The notes beneath the pieces are model-generated. The model was not told the origin of the DNA and searched no databases. It was given only the letters and a program-made list of their open reading frames with translations. Below are positions 1 to 7,494 of a DNA stretch of 64,000 nt, piece by piece. Made by a program: the position numbers and the translations under genes. Source of the DNA: Arcobacter iocasae (GTDB lineage Bacteria; Campylobacterota; Campylobacteria; Campylobacterales; Arcobacteraceae); NCBI RefSeq assembly GCF_042214795.1, contig NZ_CP090177.1:1116001-1180000 (forward strand), read 5' to 3'. Each line of letters begins with the position of its first letter. Within the stretch, counting starts at the first letter, position 1.

Positions 1-41
1 AGTCTTGTGCCACTCCCTCCGCATAATATTAGGTTTGTCAT
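1..41 (-). CDS. Sugar-phosphate nucleotidyltransferase, N-terminus only (mannose-1-phosphate guanylyltransferase-like)
   Basis: The reverse strand from 41 reads MTNLILCGGSGTR and then leaves the window, so only 13 codons are visible. GGSGTR is the nucleotide-binding signature at the start of NDP-sugar pyrophosphorylases, and the CGGSGTR form resembles ManC-type mannose-1-phosphate guanylyltransferases (known family, inferred here). It lies 11 bases after the pseB stop in the same direction, with a weak TGGA ribosome-binding site, so it is probably the next gene of the same surface-sugar operon. Thirteen residues cannot settle the sugar specificity. Confidence 0.55.
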   Translation of the reverse strand, partial: MTNLILCGGSGTR

Positions 42-52
42 TTATTATTCCA

Positions 53-1045
53 TTAAATCTTTTTTACTAAACTTAAAAACTCTTTTTCACCCAACCACTC
101 ACTATTTTTGGTCGAATTATATTCAAAGCCTTGTTCAACTTGAATACCTTTTTCTCCTAAATTATTCTCAAAATAATCTCTTACAGCGTGGAACTTAATA
201 GTAGGTCCAATTACAAAATGATCTTCAAACTCTATTGTTAGATGTGAATCATCAGAAGGACACATTATTTCATGAAGTTTTTCTCCTGGTCTAATACCTA
301 CTATATCATGGGGTAATTCTGGAGCCATAGCACTTGCTAAATCAACTATTTTCATAGATGGGATTTTTGGTACAAAAATCTCTCCACCTTTCATTCTCTC
401 AAAATTTTTAAGTACAAAATTAACACCTTGTTCAAGTGTTATCATAAATCTTGTCATTTTTTCATCTGTGATTGGTAAAGATTCAGCTCCATTTTTAATT
501 AGTTTTTCAAAATAAGGAACAACTGAACCCCTACTTCCTAAAACATTTCCGTATCTTACTACTGCAAAAGAGATATCTCTTTTTCCTACTAAGTTATTTG
601 CTGCAACAAAAAGCTTATCAGATACTAATTTTGTTGCTCCATAAAGATTTACTGGATTTGCTGCTTTATCAGTTGATAGCGCAATTACTTTTTTTACCCT
701 ATTGTCAATGGCTGCATCAATTACATTTTGTGCTCCATCGATATTTGTTTTTATACATTCCATTGGATTATATTCTGCAATTGGCACATGCTTTAAAGCT
801 GCTGCATGAATCACATAGTCAACATCATTCATAGCTTTTTTTAATCTATTTGCATCCCTTACATCACCAATAAAGTATCTCATGCACTTATTATTATAAT
901 CTTGAGACATTTCATATTGCTTAAGTTCATCTCTAGAATAAATTATTATTTTATTTGGTTTATACTTTTCAAGTATCATCTTAGTAAACTTTTTACCAAA
1001 ACTTCCCGTTCCACCAGTAATTAAAATATTTTTATCATTAAACAT
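53..1045 (-). CDS. pseB: UDP-N-acetylglucosamine 4,6-dehydratase (inverting)
   Basis: First enzyme of pseudaminic acid synthesis: it dehydrates and epimerises UDP-GlcNAc, and the sugar usually ends up on flagellin. It is a cytoplasmic SDR-family protein of about 330 residues. Visible motifs are the NAD(P)-binding TGGTGSFG (10-17), the catalytic Asp126-Lys127 pair in LSTDKA, and YGATK (Tyr135, Lys139). The stretches AALKHVPIAEYNPMECIKTN region and GIRPGEKLHE are typical of PseB. I use the ATG at 1045 (MFNDKN), which has an AAAGGC site upstream and matches family N-termini; the reading frame stays open 12 codons further, to 1081. The next gene is not the usual pseC but a nucleotidyltransferase. 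Confidence 0.92.
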   Translation of the reverse strand: MFNDKNILITGGTGSFGKKFTKMILEKYKPNKIIIYSRDELKQYEMSQDYNNKCMRYFIGDVRDANRLKKAMNDVDYVIHAAALKHVPIAEYNPMECIKTNIDGAQNVIDAAIDNRVKKVIALSTDKAANPVNLYGATKLVSDKLFVAANNLVGKRDISFAVVRYGNVLGSRGSVVPYFEKLIKNGAESLPITDEKMTRFMITLEQGVNFVLKNFERMKGGEIFVPKIPSMKIVDLASAMAPELPHDIVGIRPGEKLHEIMCPSDDSHLTIEFEDHFVIGPTIKFHAVRDYFENNLGEKGIQVEQGFEYNSTKNSEWLGEKEFLSLVKKI

Positions 1046-1149
1046 TAAAAGCCTTTTATTATAATGGTTAATTTTACCCAATATATTATTTAACTTTTAT
1101 TTTAAGAGCAAATATGCAATAATTTAATAAATCCAAACTTAGGTATTTT

Positions 1150-1362
1150 ATGTCAGAAAATTTCATTCCAGAAGATATTATCAAAATTCAAAAAAAACTT
1201 GCTAGCTTTGAAAAGGGTTCAAGGAATTATAAAAAATATACTAAAATACTAGCAAAGCACATAAAAAAATTTACTATGAAAAAAAGAGTTACTTCTCACA
1301 TTAAAACAATTGAAAATATTCAAAAAATTGATGAAGAACTAAATAAAAAAGATGAAGAATAA
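1150..1362 (+). CDS. Small basic hypothetical protein (70 aa)
   Basis: I do not recognise this protein. It is lysine-rich, has no Cys or Trp, no signal peptide and no membrane segment, and looks helical throughout, ending in an acidic tail (ELNKKDEE). ATG at 1150 has an AGG five bases upstream. It stands alone between the divergent pseB and the downstream recA, on the same strand as recA, 85 bases before it. An imperfect AT-rich hairpin at 1369-1383 followed by Ts may end its transcript. A small nucleic-acid-associated protein is possible, but nothing proves it. Confidence 0.6.
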   Translation: MSENFIPEDIIKIQKKLASFEKGSRNYKKYTKILAKHIKKFTMKKRVTSHIKTIENIQKIDEELNKKDEE

Positions 1363-1447
1363 ATTTTTATTACAATTTGTAATAATTTTTCTTAATTAAA
1401 AAACTTTCTGATAGAATTACACAAAATTAAAACACGTAGGAAAAACG

Positions 1448-2488
1448 ATGGATGATAATCAAAAAAAATCACTAGAATTAGCAATTAAACAAATTGACAA
1501 AGCTTTTGGAAAAGGTTCACTAGTAAGATTAGGGGATAAAGAAACAGTTCCAGTTGAGTCTATAAGTACAGGTTCATTGGGACTTGACTTAGCATTAGGG
1601 GTTGGAGGATTACCAAAGGGAAGAGTAATAGAGATATATGGACCTGAATCTTCAGGTAAAACTACACTTACTCTTCATGCAATAGCAGAGTGTCAAAGAC
1701 AAGGTGGAGTTTGTGCTTTTATTGATGCAGAACATGCACTTGATGTTATTTATGCTAAAAACTTAGGTGTTGATACAGATAACTTACTTGTTTCACAACC
1801 AGATTTTGGAGAACAAGCATTAGAAATACTTGAAACAGTTATTAGAAGTGGAGCTGTAGATTTAATAGTAATTGACTCAGTTGCAGCACTTACTCCAAAA
1901 GTAGAGATTGATGGTGATATGGATGATCAACAAGTGGGTGTTCAAGCTAGACTTATGAGTAAAGCTTTAAGAAAAATTACTGGTATTTTACATAAAATGA
2001 ACTGTACTGTAATATTTATTAACCAAATCAGAATGAAAATTGGAATGACAGGATATGGAAGTCCAGAAACTACAACTGGTGGAAATGCACTTAAATTTTA
2101 CTCTTCTATTAGACTTGATATTAGAAGAATTGCTACACTTAAACAAGCTGAAAACTCTATAGGAAATAGAGTAAAAGTAAAAGTTGTAAAAAATAAAGTT
2201 GCGCCTCCTTTCAAACAAGCAGAGTTTGATATCATGTTTGGAGAAGGTATCTCAAAAATGGGAGAACTTGTTGATTATGGTGTTAAACTTGATATTGTAG
2301 ATAAAGCTGGAGCTTGGTTTAGCTACAATGACAGTAAAATCGGTCAAGGGAAAGAGAACTCAAAAGTATTCTTAAGAGAAAACCCAGAAATAGCAAAAGA
2401 GATTGAAGCTAAAATACTTGAAGCTATGGGAGTAAATGATGCTGTACCATTTGATGGCGATGAAAGTTCAGAAGAAGGTGAAGATTAA
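1448..2488 (+). CDS. recA: Recombinase RecA
   Basis: ATP-dependent strand-exchange protein for homologous recombination and DNA repair; cytoplasmic. The 346-residue length is normal. The Walker A motif GPESSGKT lies at 65-72, and the core matches RecA throughout (DAEHALD, VDLIVIDSVAALTPK, INQIRMKIGMTGYGSPETTTGGNALKFY in part). The C-terminus is acidic (DGDESSEEGED), as usual for RecA. ATG at 1448 follows a TAGGA site. A TAGAAT at 1412-1417 could be the -10 element. No SOS box was seen. The order recA-eno-FtsB-like-AMIN protein is also found in Campylobacter. Confidence 0.98.
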   Translation: MDDNQKKSLELAIKQIDKAFGKGSLVRLGDKETVPVESISTGSLGLDLALGVGGLPKGRVIEIYGPESSGKTTLTLHAIAECQRQGGVCAFIDAEHALDVIYAKNLGVDTDNLLVSQPDFGEQALEILETVIRSGAVDLIVIDSVAALTPKVEIDGDMDDQQVGVQARLMSKALRKITGILHKMNCTVIFINQIRMKIGMTGYGSPETTTGGNALKFYSSIRLDIRRIATLKQAENSIGNRVKVKVVKNKVAPPFKQAEFDIMFGEGISKMGELVDYGVKLDIVDKAGAWFSYNDSKIGQGKENSKVFLRENPEIAKEIEAKILEAMGVNDAVPFDGDESSEEGED

Positions 2489-2513
2489 TCTAAGAGAAAA
2501 CTCTCTTAGATTA
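2486..2513 (+). terminator. Hairpin at the end of recA
   Basis: A perfect 12-bp stem (TAATCTAAGAGA / TCTCTTAGATTA) with an AAAC loop begins on the recA stop codon itself. There is no clean run of Ts after it, so it may need Rho or may mainly protect the 3' end of the mRNA. Confidence 0.6.
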
Positions 2514-2578
2514 AATCCCTTTACAACTACAATATACAAAACTACCCCAAATAATCACAAATACCACCAATCACAAAA
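2510..2578 (+). promoter_or_regulatory. G-free, C-rich leader between recA and eno (possible rut-like site)
   Basis: For 69 bases the plus strand holds no G but about 20 Cs, spaced among As and Ts (for example ACTACCCCAAATAATCACA). C-rich, G-poor unstructured RNA is what Rho binds (known). It lies directly after the recA hairpin, which lacks a T-run, so Rho-dependent termination before eno is a reasonable inference. Confidence 0.35.
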
Positions 2579-2639
2579 GAACTTTAAAATAAAATTTTAG
2601 ATAAAATGATATAAATTTAAATATTTATAGGAGACCTAC

Positions 2640-3917
2640 GTGGTATATATTGATAACATTTATGCTGATGAAGTATTAGATTCAAGAGGAAATCCAACAG
2701 TTAGAGCAACAGTAATTTTAAGTGATGGGACAAAACAAAGTGCGATTGTACCAAGTGGGGCAAGTACTGGAAAAAGAGAAGCACTAGAATTAAGAGATGG
2801 GGATGATAGATTTTTAGGTAAAGGTGTTTTAAAAGCAGTTGAAAATGTAAATACTACAATTGCAAATGAATTAATCGGTTTAAGCCCATATAATCAAGCA
2901 GAAATAGATGCTACAATGAAAGATATAGATGGAACAAGTAATTATTCAAACCTAGGTGCAAATGCAGTTCTAGGTGTTTCTATGGCTGTAGCTCGTACTG
3001 CTGCTGCATCTTTAGAAATTCCTTTATATAGATATTTAGGTGGGGCAAATGCTATGACTATGCCTGTACCTATGTTTAATATCATAAATGGTGGAGAACA
3101 TGCAAATAACTCTGTTGATTTTCAAGAATATATGGTTATGCCAGTTGGTTTTGAAAACTTCAATGATGGATTAAGAGCAGTATCTGAAATCTATCAAAAC
3201 CTTAAAAAAGTAATTGATGAAATGGGTGAATCAACTGCAGTTGGTGATGAAGGTGGGTTTGCCCCAAATTTAAAATCAAATGAAGAACCTATTCAAGTTA
3301 TTTTAAAAGCAGTAGAAAAAGCTGGATACAAAGCTGGTGAACAAATTGCAATCGCACTTGATGTTGCAGCTTCAGAAATCATAAATGACAAAGGTCTTTA
3401 TGTATTAAAATCTGAAAATAGAGAATTAACTTCAAAAGAGTTAGTTGCTTATTATGCTGATTTATGTTCAAAATACCCAATTGTATCTATCGAAGATGGA
3501 TTGAGTGAAGATGACTGGGATGGTTGGAAAATATTAACTGAAGAACTTGGTTCTAAAATTCAACTTGTAGGTGATGATTTATTTGTTACAAATGCAAATA
3601 TCCTAGCAGAAGGAATTCAAAAAGGAATTGCAAATTCTATTTTAATCAAACCAAACCAAATTGGATCAGTTAGTGAAACAATGCAAACAATAAGACTAGC
3701 ACAAAGAAATAATTATAATTGTGTTATGTCACACAGATCTGGTGAATCTGAAGATGCCTTTATTGCTGATTTTGCAGTGGCATTAAATTGTGGACAAATC
3801 AAAACTGGAAGTACAGCAAGAAGTGATAGAATCGCTAAATATAATAGATTATTGGAAATCGGTTCTGAAATAGCATATGCTGAATATTTAGGGAAACAAC
3901 CTTTTTTCAAAAAATAG
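2640..3917 (+). CDS. eno: Enolase (phosphopyruvate hydratase)
   Basis: Converts 2-phosphoglycerate to phosphoenolpyruvate in glycolysis and gluconeogenesis; cytoplasmic, Mg-dependent. The 425-residue length is normal. The enolase signature ILIKPNQIGSVSET, the SHRSGESED loop and the N-terminal DSRGNPTV and SGASTGKREALELRD stretches are all present. The start is GTG at 2640, seven bases after AGGAGA; no ATG in this frame fits the conserved N-terminus. The FtsB-like gene follows after 12 bases. Confidence 0.98.
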   Translation: MVYIDNIYADEVLDSRGNPTVRATVILSDGTKQSAIVPSGASTGKREALELRDGDDRFLGKGVLKAVENVNTTIANELIGLSPYNQAEIDATMKDIDGTSNYSNLGANAVLGVSMAVARTAAASLEIPLYRYLGGANAMTMPVPMFNIINGGEHANNSVDFQEYMVMPVGFENFNDGLRAVSEIYQNLKKVIDEMGESTAVGDEGGFAPNLKSNEEPIQVILKAVEKAGYKAGEQIAIALDVAASEIINDKGLYVLKSENRELTSKELVAYYADLCSKYPIVSIEDGLSEDDWDGWKILTEELGSKIQLVGDDLFVTNANILAEGIQKGIANSILIKPNQIGSVSETMQTIRLAQRNNYNCVMSHRSGESEDAFIADFAVALNCGQIKTGSTARSDRIAKYNRLLEIGSEIAYAEYLGKQPFFKK

Positions 3918-3929
3918 TAGTAGAATAAT

Positions 3930-4187
3930 ATGGCAGAAAAAAGTAATCGTTTTATAAGTAAAGAGGTCAAACGATTTACTGTAATAGCAATAATTTCTAT
4001 TGCTATTACACTTTTTCTAAGCTATCATGTGGCAAACTTACTCTTTGGAGTAAATTCTTTTGAGGTCTATAAGTCACTTAAAAATAAAAGGTCTTATTTG
4101 ATTAGTGAAATTAATAGACTTCAAGAGAGTAATGCGAGATTACAAAAAGAGTATTTTGAATTAAAAAATTTGGAGCCAGAAGAATGA
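3930..4187 (+). CDS. FtsB/DivIC-like septum formation initiator protein
   Basis: An 85-residue single-pass membrane protein. A short basic cytoplasmic N-terminus is followed by a membrane segment at about 17-39 and then a predicted coiled coil (about 50-80, KRSYLISEINRLQESNARLQ). This is the layout of FtsB/DivIC division proteins, which link FtsQ and FtsL in the divisome. Sequence identity to characterised FtsB is expected to be low, so the assignment rests on topology and position. There is no clear ribosome-binding site, and it sits 12 bases after eno, so translation is probably coupled. Its TGA overlaps the next ATG (ATGA). Confidence 0.7.
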   Translation: MAEKSNRFISKEVKRFTVIAIISIAITLFLSYHVANLLFGVNSFEVYKSLKNKRSYLISEINRLQESNARLQKEYFELKNLEPEE

Positions 4188-4993
4188 AATCTTTATCTTT
4201 AATTGTTACATCACTATTAATGGTTGCTTCTTTAGAAGCAAGGGAAAATCCGTTTATGCCAACAAAAGCATATAATGATGAAGTTGCAAGACTTATGGAA
4301 ATAGATCAAAACTATCCACCTGAATTTATGGAGAAGAACCAAGACATTCAAACAGAAGATATGACTCCTGTACTAAGAGAAGGTGATGTAAATAAACCAG
4401 CTCCTACTGCTGTTGCAAAGAGCGAAGAAGAGATGAAAAAAGAGCAAATGAAAAAAGAAGCTCAACTAAGAAAAGAAAAAGAGCTTCAAGAAGCTCTAAA
4501 AAAAGTTGCAATTGCTAAAAAAGAAGCTGCAGAAGCAAAATTAGCAAAAGAAAAAGCAATGCAAAAAGCAAAAGAGTTAGAAGAAAGAGGCCCTGTAATT
4601 TATGTTAAGCCAAGAGCTACAACAGAAATAATGCCAAATGAGGCTGAAACTCCTACTGTACAAGATGAGACAAAAATGGATGTTAAAAGTGTAGAAGTTT
4701 TACCATATTTAAAACTTGAATACTCAAATGATAAAATGACATTAAATACAAAATATAAAATTATGAAAAAATTTTATATAGAAAATGAGAAAAAATTAAT
4801 TATAGATTTTAAAGCTAATGTTTCATTTTTTACAAAAAATATAGTATTAGATTCAACTAACTTCAAAAAAATAACTGTAGGAAATCATGGTGAAGAACAC
4901 TTTTTTAGAGTTGTTGTAGAAGTGGAAGATATGCCATCAAATTATGATGTTTCTTTTGATGACACTTTAGTTTATATTCTTCCTAAACAATAA
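4184..4993 (+). CDS. Secreted AMIN-domain protein
   Basis: A 269-residue periplasmic protein with a signal peptide (about 1-18, ending LEA), a charged middle rich in Lys, Glu and Ala (about 85-135, likely a long helix or coiled coil), and a C-terminal beta-rich region (about 165-269) resembling an AMIN domain. AMIN domains target proteins to the cell wall or envelope complexes (known). Campylobacter has an equivalent protein in the same place after eno. It overlaps the FtsB-like gene by four bases, which suggests a role in envelope growth or division. Its last 27 bases overlap the convergent antiporter gene. Confidence 0.7.
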   Translation: MKSLSLIVTSLLMVASLEARENPFMPTKAYNDEVARLMEIDQNYPPEFMEKNQDIQTEDMTPVLREGDVNKPAPTAVAKSEEEMKKEQMKKEAQLRKEKELQEALKKVAIAKKEAAEAKLAKEKAMQKAKELEERGPVIYVKPRATTEIMPNEAETPTVQDETKMDVKSVEVLPYLKLEYSNDKMTLNTKYKIMKKFYIENEKKLIIDFKANVSFFTKNIVLDSTNFKKITVGNHGEEHFFRVVVEVEDMPSNYDVSFDDTLVYILPKQ

Positions 4994-6124
4994 AGTATCT
5001 AATAATTTTATTATTATCATTACAATTAGAACTTCTAAAATAGAAGCTAATATAAATGCATAATAATAAAATTGAGTAATACTATGATTATGATATGCCA
5101 AAGTAATAACTGCTATTAAAAGAGTAAGGGGCATAGAATGAGAAAGCCCTATTAATAAAAACTTCCCTCCTTTTAAATCTTTCATAAATAAAAATGACGC
5201 CACAAGTCTTATTAAAATCATAGCTACAACTATCATTAAAGCTTTTACAAATAATCCATCATGAAATAGTGATTGTAGTTCAAATGATGTACCTACATGA
5301 ATAAAAAATATTGGTACTAACCATCCAAAACCAAAATGCTCCAATTTTGTTGGAAGGGCTTTATTATGCTCAAAAAATGTTTTTATAAAAGTTCCAGCAA
5401 TAAAAGCCCCAAAAGCAACTTCAAGTTTTAAGTAAATCATTATAGTAATCAATAAAAAGAAAATAGCCATAGAAACACGAATATCTTGCTCTTGATGATC
5501 TTCTTCTGGCATAAGATATCTTTTTATCTCAGGATACCACCATAATAAATTATGAAATATCTTATATATAATTATAAGCACAACTAAAAAAGCTGTAAAT
5601 AACATCATAGTTTTTGCAAATTCTAAGCCAAATCCAACTTCAAGTCCAGCAGAAACTGTTGTTAAAACAATAATAGAGACTATCTCACCCACTAAACCTA
5701 TTAGGATAGATAAAGATACCCAATCTACTTCTCCATACTCTTTTTTTAATGCGGCTAACATACCTATAGAGATTAAAGGAAGAGTAACTACAAAAATATT
5801 ACTTAATTCAAAGTACCAAGTAATAAGAAAAGACAAAGAAAATAATACTGCATTATAAACAAGTGATTTTTTTAAAATTTTAGGGTCTGAGTCTATTATT
5901 TTTCTTAAATCAACTTCAAGCCCTGCTAAAAACATCAAATATAAAAATCCAAGTTCCGCAACTAGTTCAAAAATAGTATGTTCTGTAATAAGTGAAAAAT
6001 ATACAGCAAGAGCACCTAATATAATCTCAACAGGAACCGTTGGTATCTTAGTAAACTTTGCTACCAAAGGTGAGATAAAAATTATTGTTGAGATTGTAAT
6101 AATTATTAGGATTTCATCTGTCAT
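4967..6124 (-). CDS. Cation:proton antiporter (CPA2/Kef type, membrane domain only)
   Basis: A 385-residue inner-membrane protein with about 11-12 hydrophobic segments, of the Na+/H+ exchanger (CPA2/KefB) fold. Visible family features are the N-terminal ISPLVAKFTKIPTVPVEIILG stretch in part, FLAGLEVDL in the fourth segment region, and VAFGAFIAGTF. No cytoplasmic RCK/TrkA-N regulatory domain follows, so it is shorter than KefB/KefC. The transported ion (Na+ or K+) cannot be told. It begins 14 bases after bioB on the same strand, and its 3' end overlaps the convergent AMIN gene by 27 bases. Confidence 0.8.
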   Translation of the reverse strand: MTDEILIIITISTIIFISPLVAKFTKIPTVPVEIILGALAVYFSLITEHTIFELVAELGFLYLMFLAGLEVDLRKIIDSDPKILKKSLVYNAVLFSLSFLITWYFELSNIFVVTLPLISIGMLAALKKEYGEVDWVSLSILIGLVGEIVSIIVLTTVSAGLEVGFGLEFAKTMMLFTAFLVVLIIIYKIFHNLLWWYPEIKRYLMPEEDHQEQDIRVSMAIFFLLITIMIYLKLEVAFGAFIAGTFIKTFFEHNKALPTKLEHFGFGWLVPIFFIHVGTSFELQSLFHDGLFVKALMIVVAMILIRLVASFLFMKDLKGGKFLLIGLSHSMPLTLLIAVITLAYHNHSITQFYYYAFILASILEVLIVMIIIKLLDTLLFRKNIN

Positions 6125-6138
6125 GTAGTTTCCTGTTT

Positions 6139-6990
6139 TTAATCTCTTTCTCTTTTTATCTTAAAGCCTAACTTTTCAAGTTCTTCCATATCTTCAATTG
6201 GAGATTTTCCAGCAGTTGTTAAATAATCTCCAATAACAAAGGCATTTGCACCTTTTTCAAAGATTTTATATTGTTCTTCACCAAACATTAGTTCTCTTCC
6301 ACCAGCAACCATGATTTTCATTGCATTTGGAACCATTTTTCTAGCTAGCGCAATTAATTCAAATGCTTCTTCTCTTGTAACACTATTTTCGACAATTGGT
6401 AAAGCCGAATTTGGGTGAAAGAAGTTTAAAGGAACATTCATAGGTTCCAATGATGCGATTGATTCAAGCATAGAGATTCTTTGCTCTTGAGTCTCACCAA
6501 GACCAAAAATTCCACCACATACAAGTCTTAATCCCACTTCTTTTACATTTTTACAGGTTTGATATCTCTCTTGCCAAGTATGAGTTGTAACAATTTGGGG
6601 ATAATAATCTTCTGCTGTTTCTAAGTTATGATTATAAGCATCCACTCCTGCTTCTTTTAGTGTTTGAAGTTGTTCAACACTTGCCGTTCCATTACAAGCA
6701 ATTAAAATAAGTCCTAAATTCTCTTTTTTAACAGCCTTTGCAGCTTCTACAACAAACTTTAATCTCTTGTCATCTAAACCTTTTCCAGCTGTTACTAAAC
6801 AAAATCCATTAGCATTATTCTTTTTAGCTCTTTTTGCTTCTTCAACAATTTGCTCAATTTCTTTTCTTTTATATCTTAAGATATCAGCTTTATACTTTAC
6901 ACTTTGTGTACAAAATTTACAGTCTTCATTACATGTACCACTTTCAATATTACAAATAGCACATAAAAATATTTCTTTATTTTCGTTCAT
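6139..6990 (-). CDS. bioB: Biotin synthase
   Basis: Radical-SAM enzyme that inserts sulfur into dethiobiotin, the last step of biotin synthesis. The radical-SAM cluster motif is Cys20-x3-Cys24-x2-Cys27 (CNEDCKFC). YNHNLET and GLGETQEQR are typical of BioB, and NFFHPNSALP is a close variant of the family NFLHP motif. At 283 residues it is shorter than the E. coli enzyme (about 346), mostly at the N-terminus. Its start overlaps the upstream phosphodiesterase gene by 14 bases, so it is part of the topA-phosphodiesterase-bioB-antiporter string. No other biotin genes are in the window. Confidence 0.95.
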   Translation of the reverse strand: MNENKEIFLCAICNIESGTCNEDCKFCTQSVKYKADILRYKRKEIEQIVEEAKRAKKNNANGFCLVTAGKGLDDKRLKFVVEAAKAVKKENLGLILIACNGTASVEQLQTLKEAGVDAYNHNLETAEDYYPQIVTTHTWQERYQTCKNVKEVGLRLVCGGIFGLGETQEQRISMLESIASLEPMNVPLNFFHPNSALPIVENSVTREEAFELIALARKMVPNAMKIMVAGGRELMFGEEQYKIFEKGANAFVIGDYLTTAGKSPIEDMEELEKLGFKIKRERD

Positions 6991-7492
6991 ATCTAATCTC
7001 TTCTTTTAAAAATTCTTTTTCATTAATATTTCTTGAGTAATAATTAATTATATACTCATTTGGGTTAATTTCTAACAACACACACTCGCTCAAAGGTTTC
7101 TCTCTAGCACATATTTCACCAGGATTTAAAAACAAAGTTCCCTCTTTATACTCACTTTCAAATATATGAGTATGTCCAAAAATCACTACATCACTGTCCC
7201 CATTTAAATAAAAAGGAAGATGCATAAGTTTAAACTTTATATCTTCAATTTTAAATAAATAAGGTTCGTTTTCTATTTTGTATTCATTTGAAAGATACAC
7301 TAAAGAGTTGTCATTATTTCCATAAACACACACATAAGGCAAACTTGACTCTTTTAATAATTCTAAATTTTCTTTCAAACATAAATCACCTGCGTGAACC
7401 AAGTACTGTGCACCTTGTAATTTTAAAAAATCAATAGCTTCTTTTGTAAAATCAACTTTATTGTGACTATCAGAAAGAACTGCTACTTTCAA
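6977..7492 (-). CDS. YfcE/MJ0936-type metallophosphoesterase
   Basis: A 171-residue calcineurin-like phosphodiesterase. The dinuclear metal motifs are all present: D-S-H (Asp8, His10), HAGD, GNND, and GHTH followed by LNPGE. The family cleaves phosphodiesters and cyclic nucleotides in vitro; the natural substrate is not known here. The start codon is TTG at 7492 (TTG AAA GTA GCA), only two bases after the topA stop, which points to coupled translation. It overlaps bioB by 14 bases at the other end. Confidence 0.9.
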   Translation of the reverse strand: MKVAVLSDSHNKVDFTKEAIDFLKLQGAQYLVHAGDLCLKENLELLKESSLPYVCVYGNNDNSLVYLSNEYKIENEPYLFKIEDIKFKLMHLPFYLNGDSDVVIFGHTHIFESEYKEGTLFLNPGEICAREKPLSECVLLEINPNEYIINYYSRNINEKEFLKEEIRYERK

Positions 7493-7494
7493 GT

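Noticed and set aside
598..834. Leu/His-rich open frame opposite pseB
   Set aside because: Antisense shadow of a well-supported gene; low-complexity composition and no ribosome-binding site.
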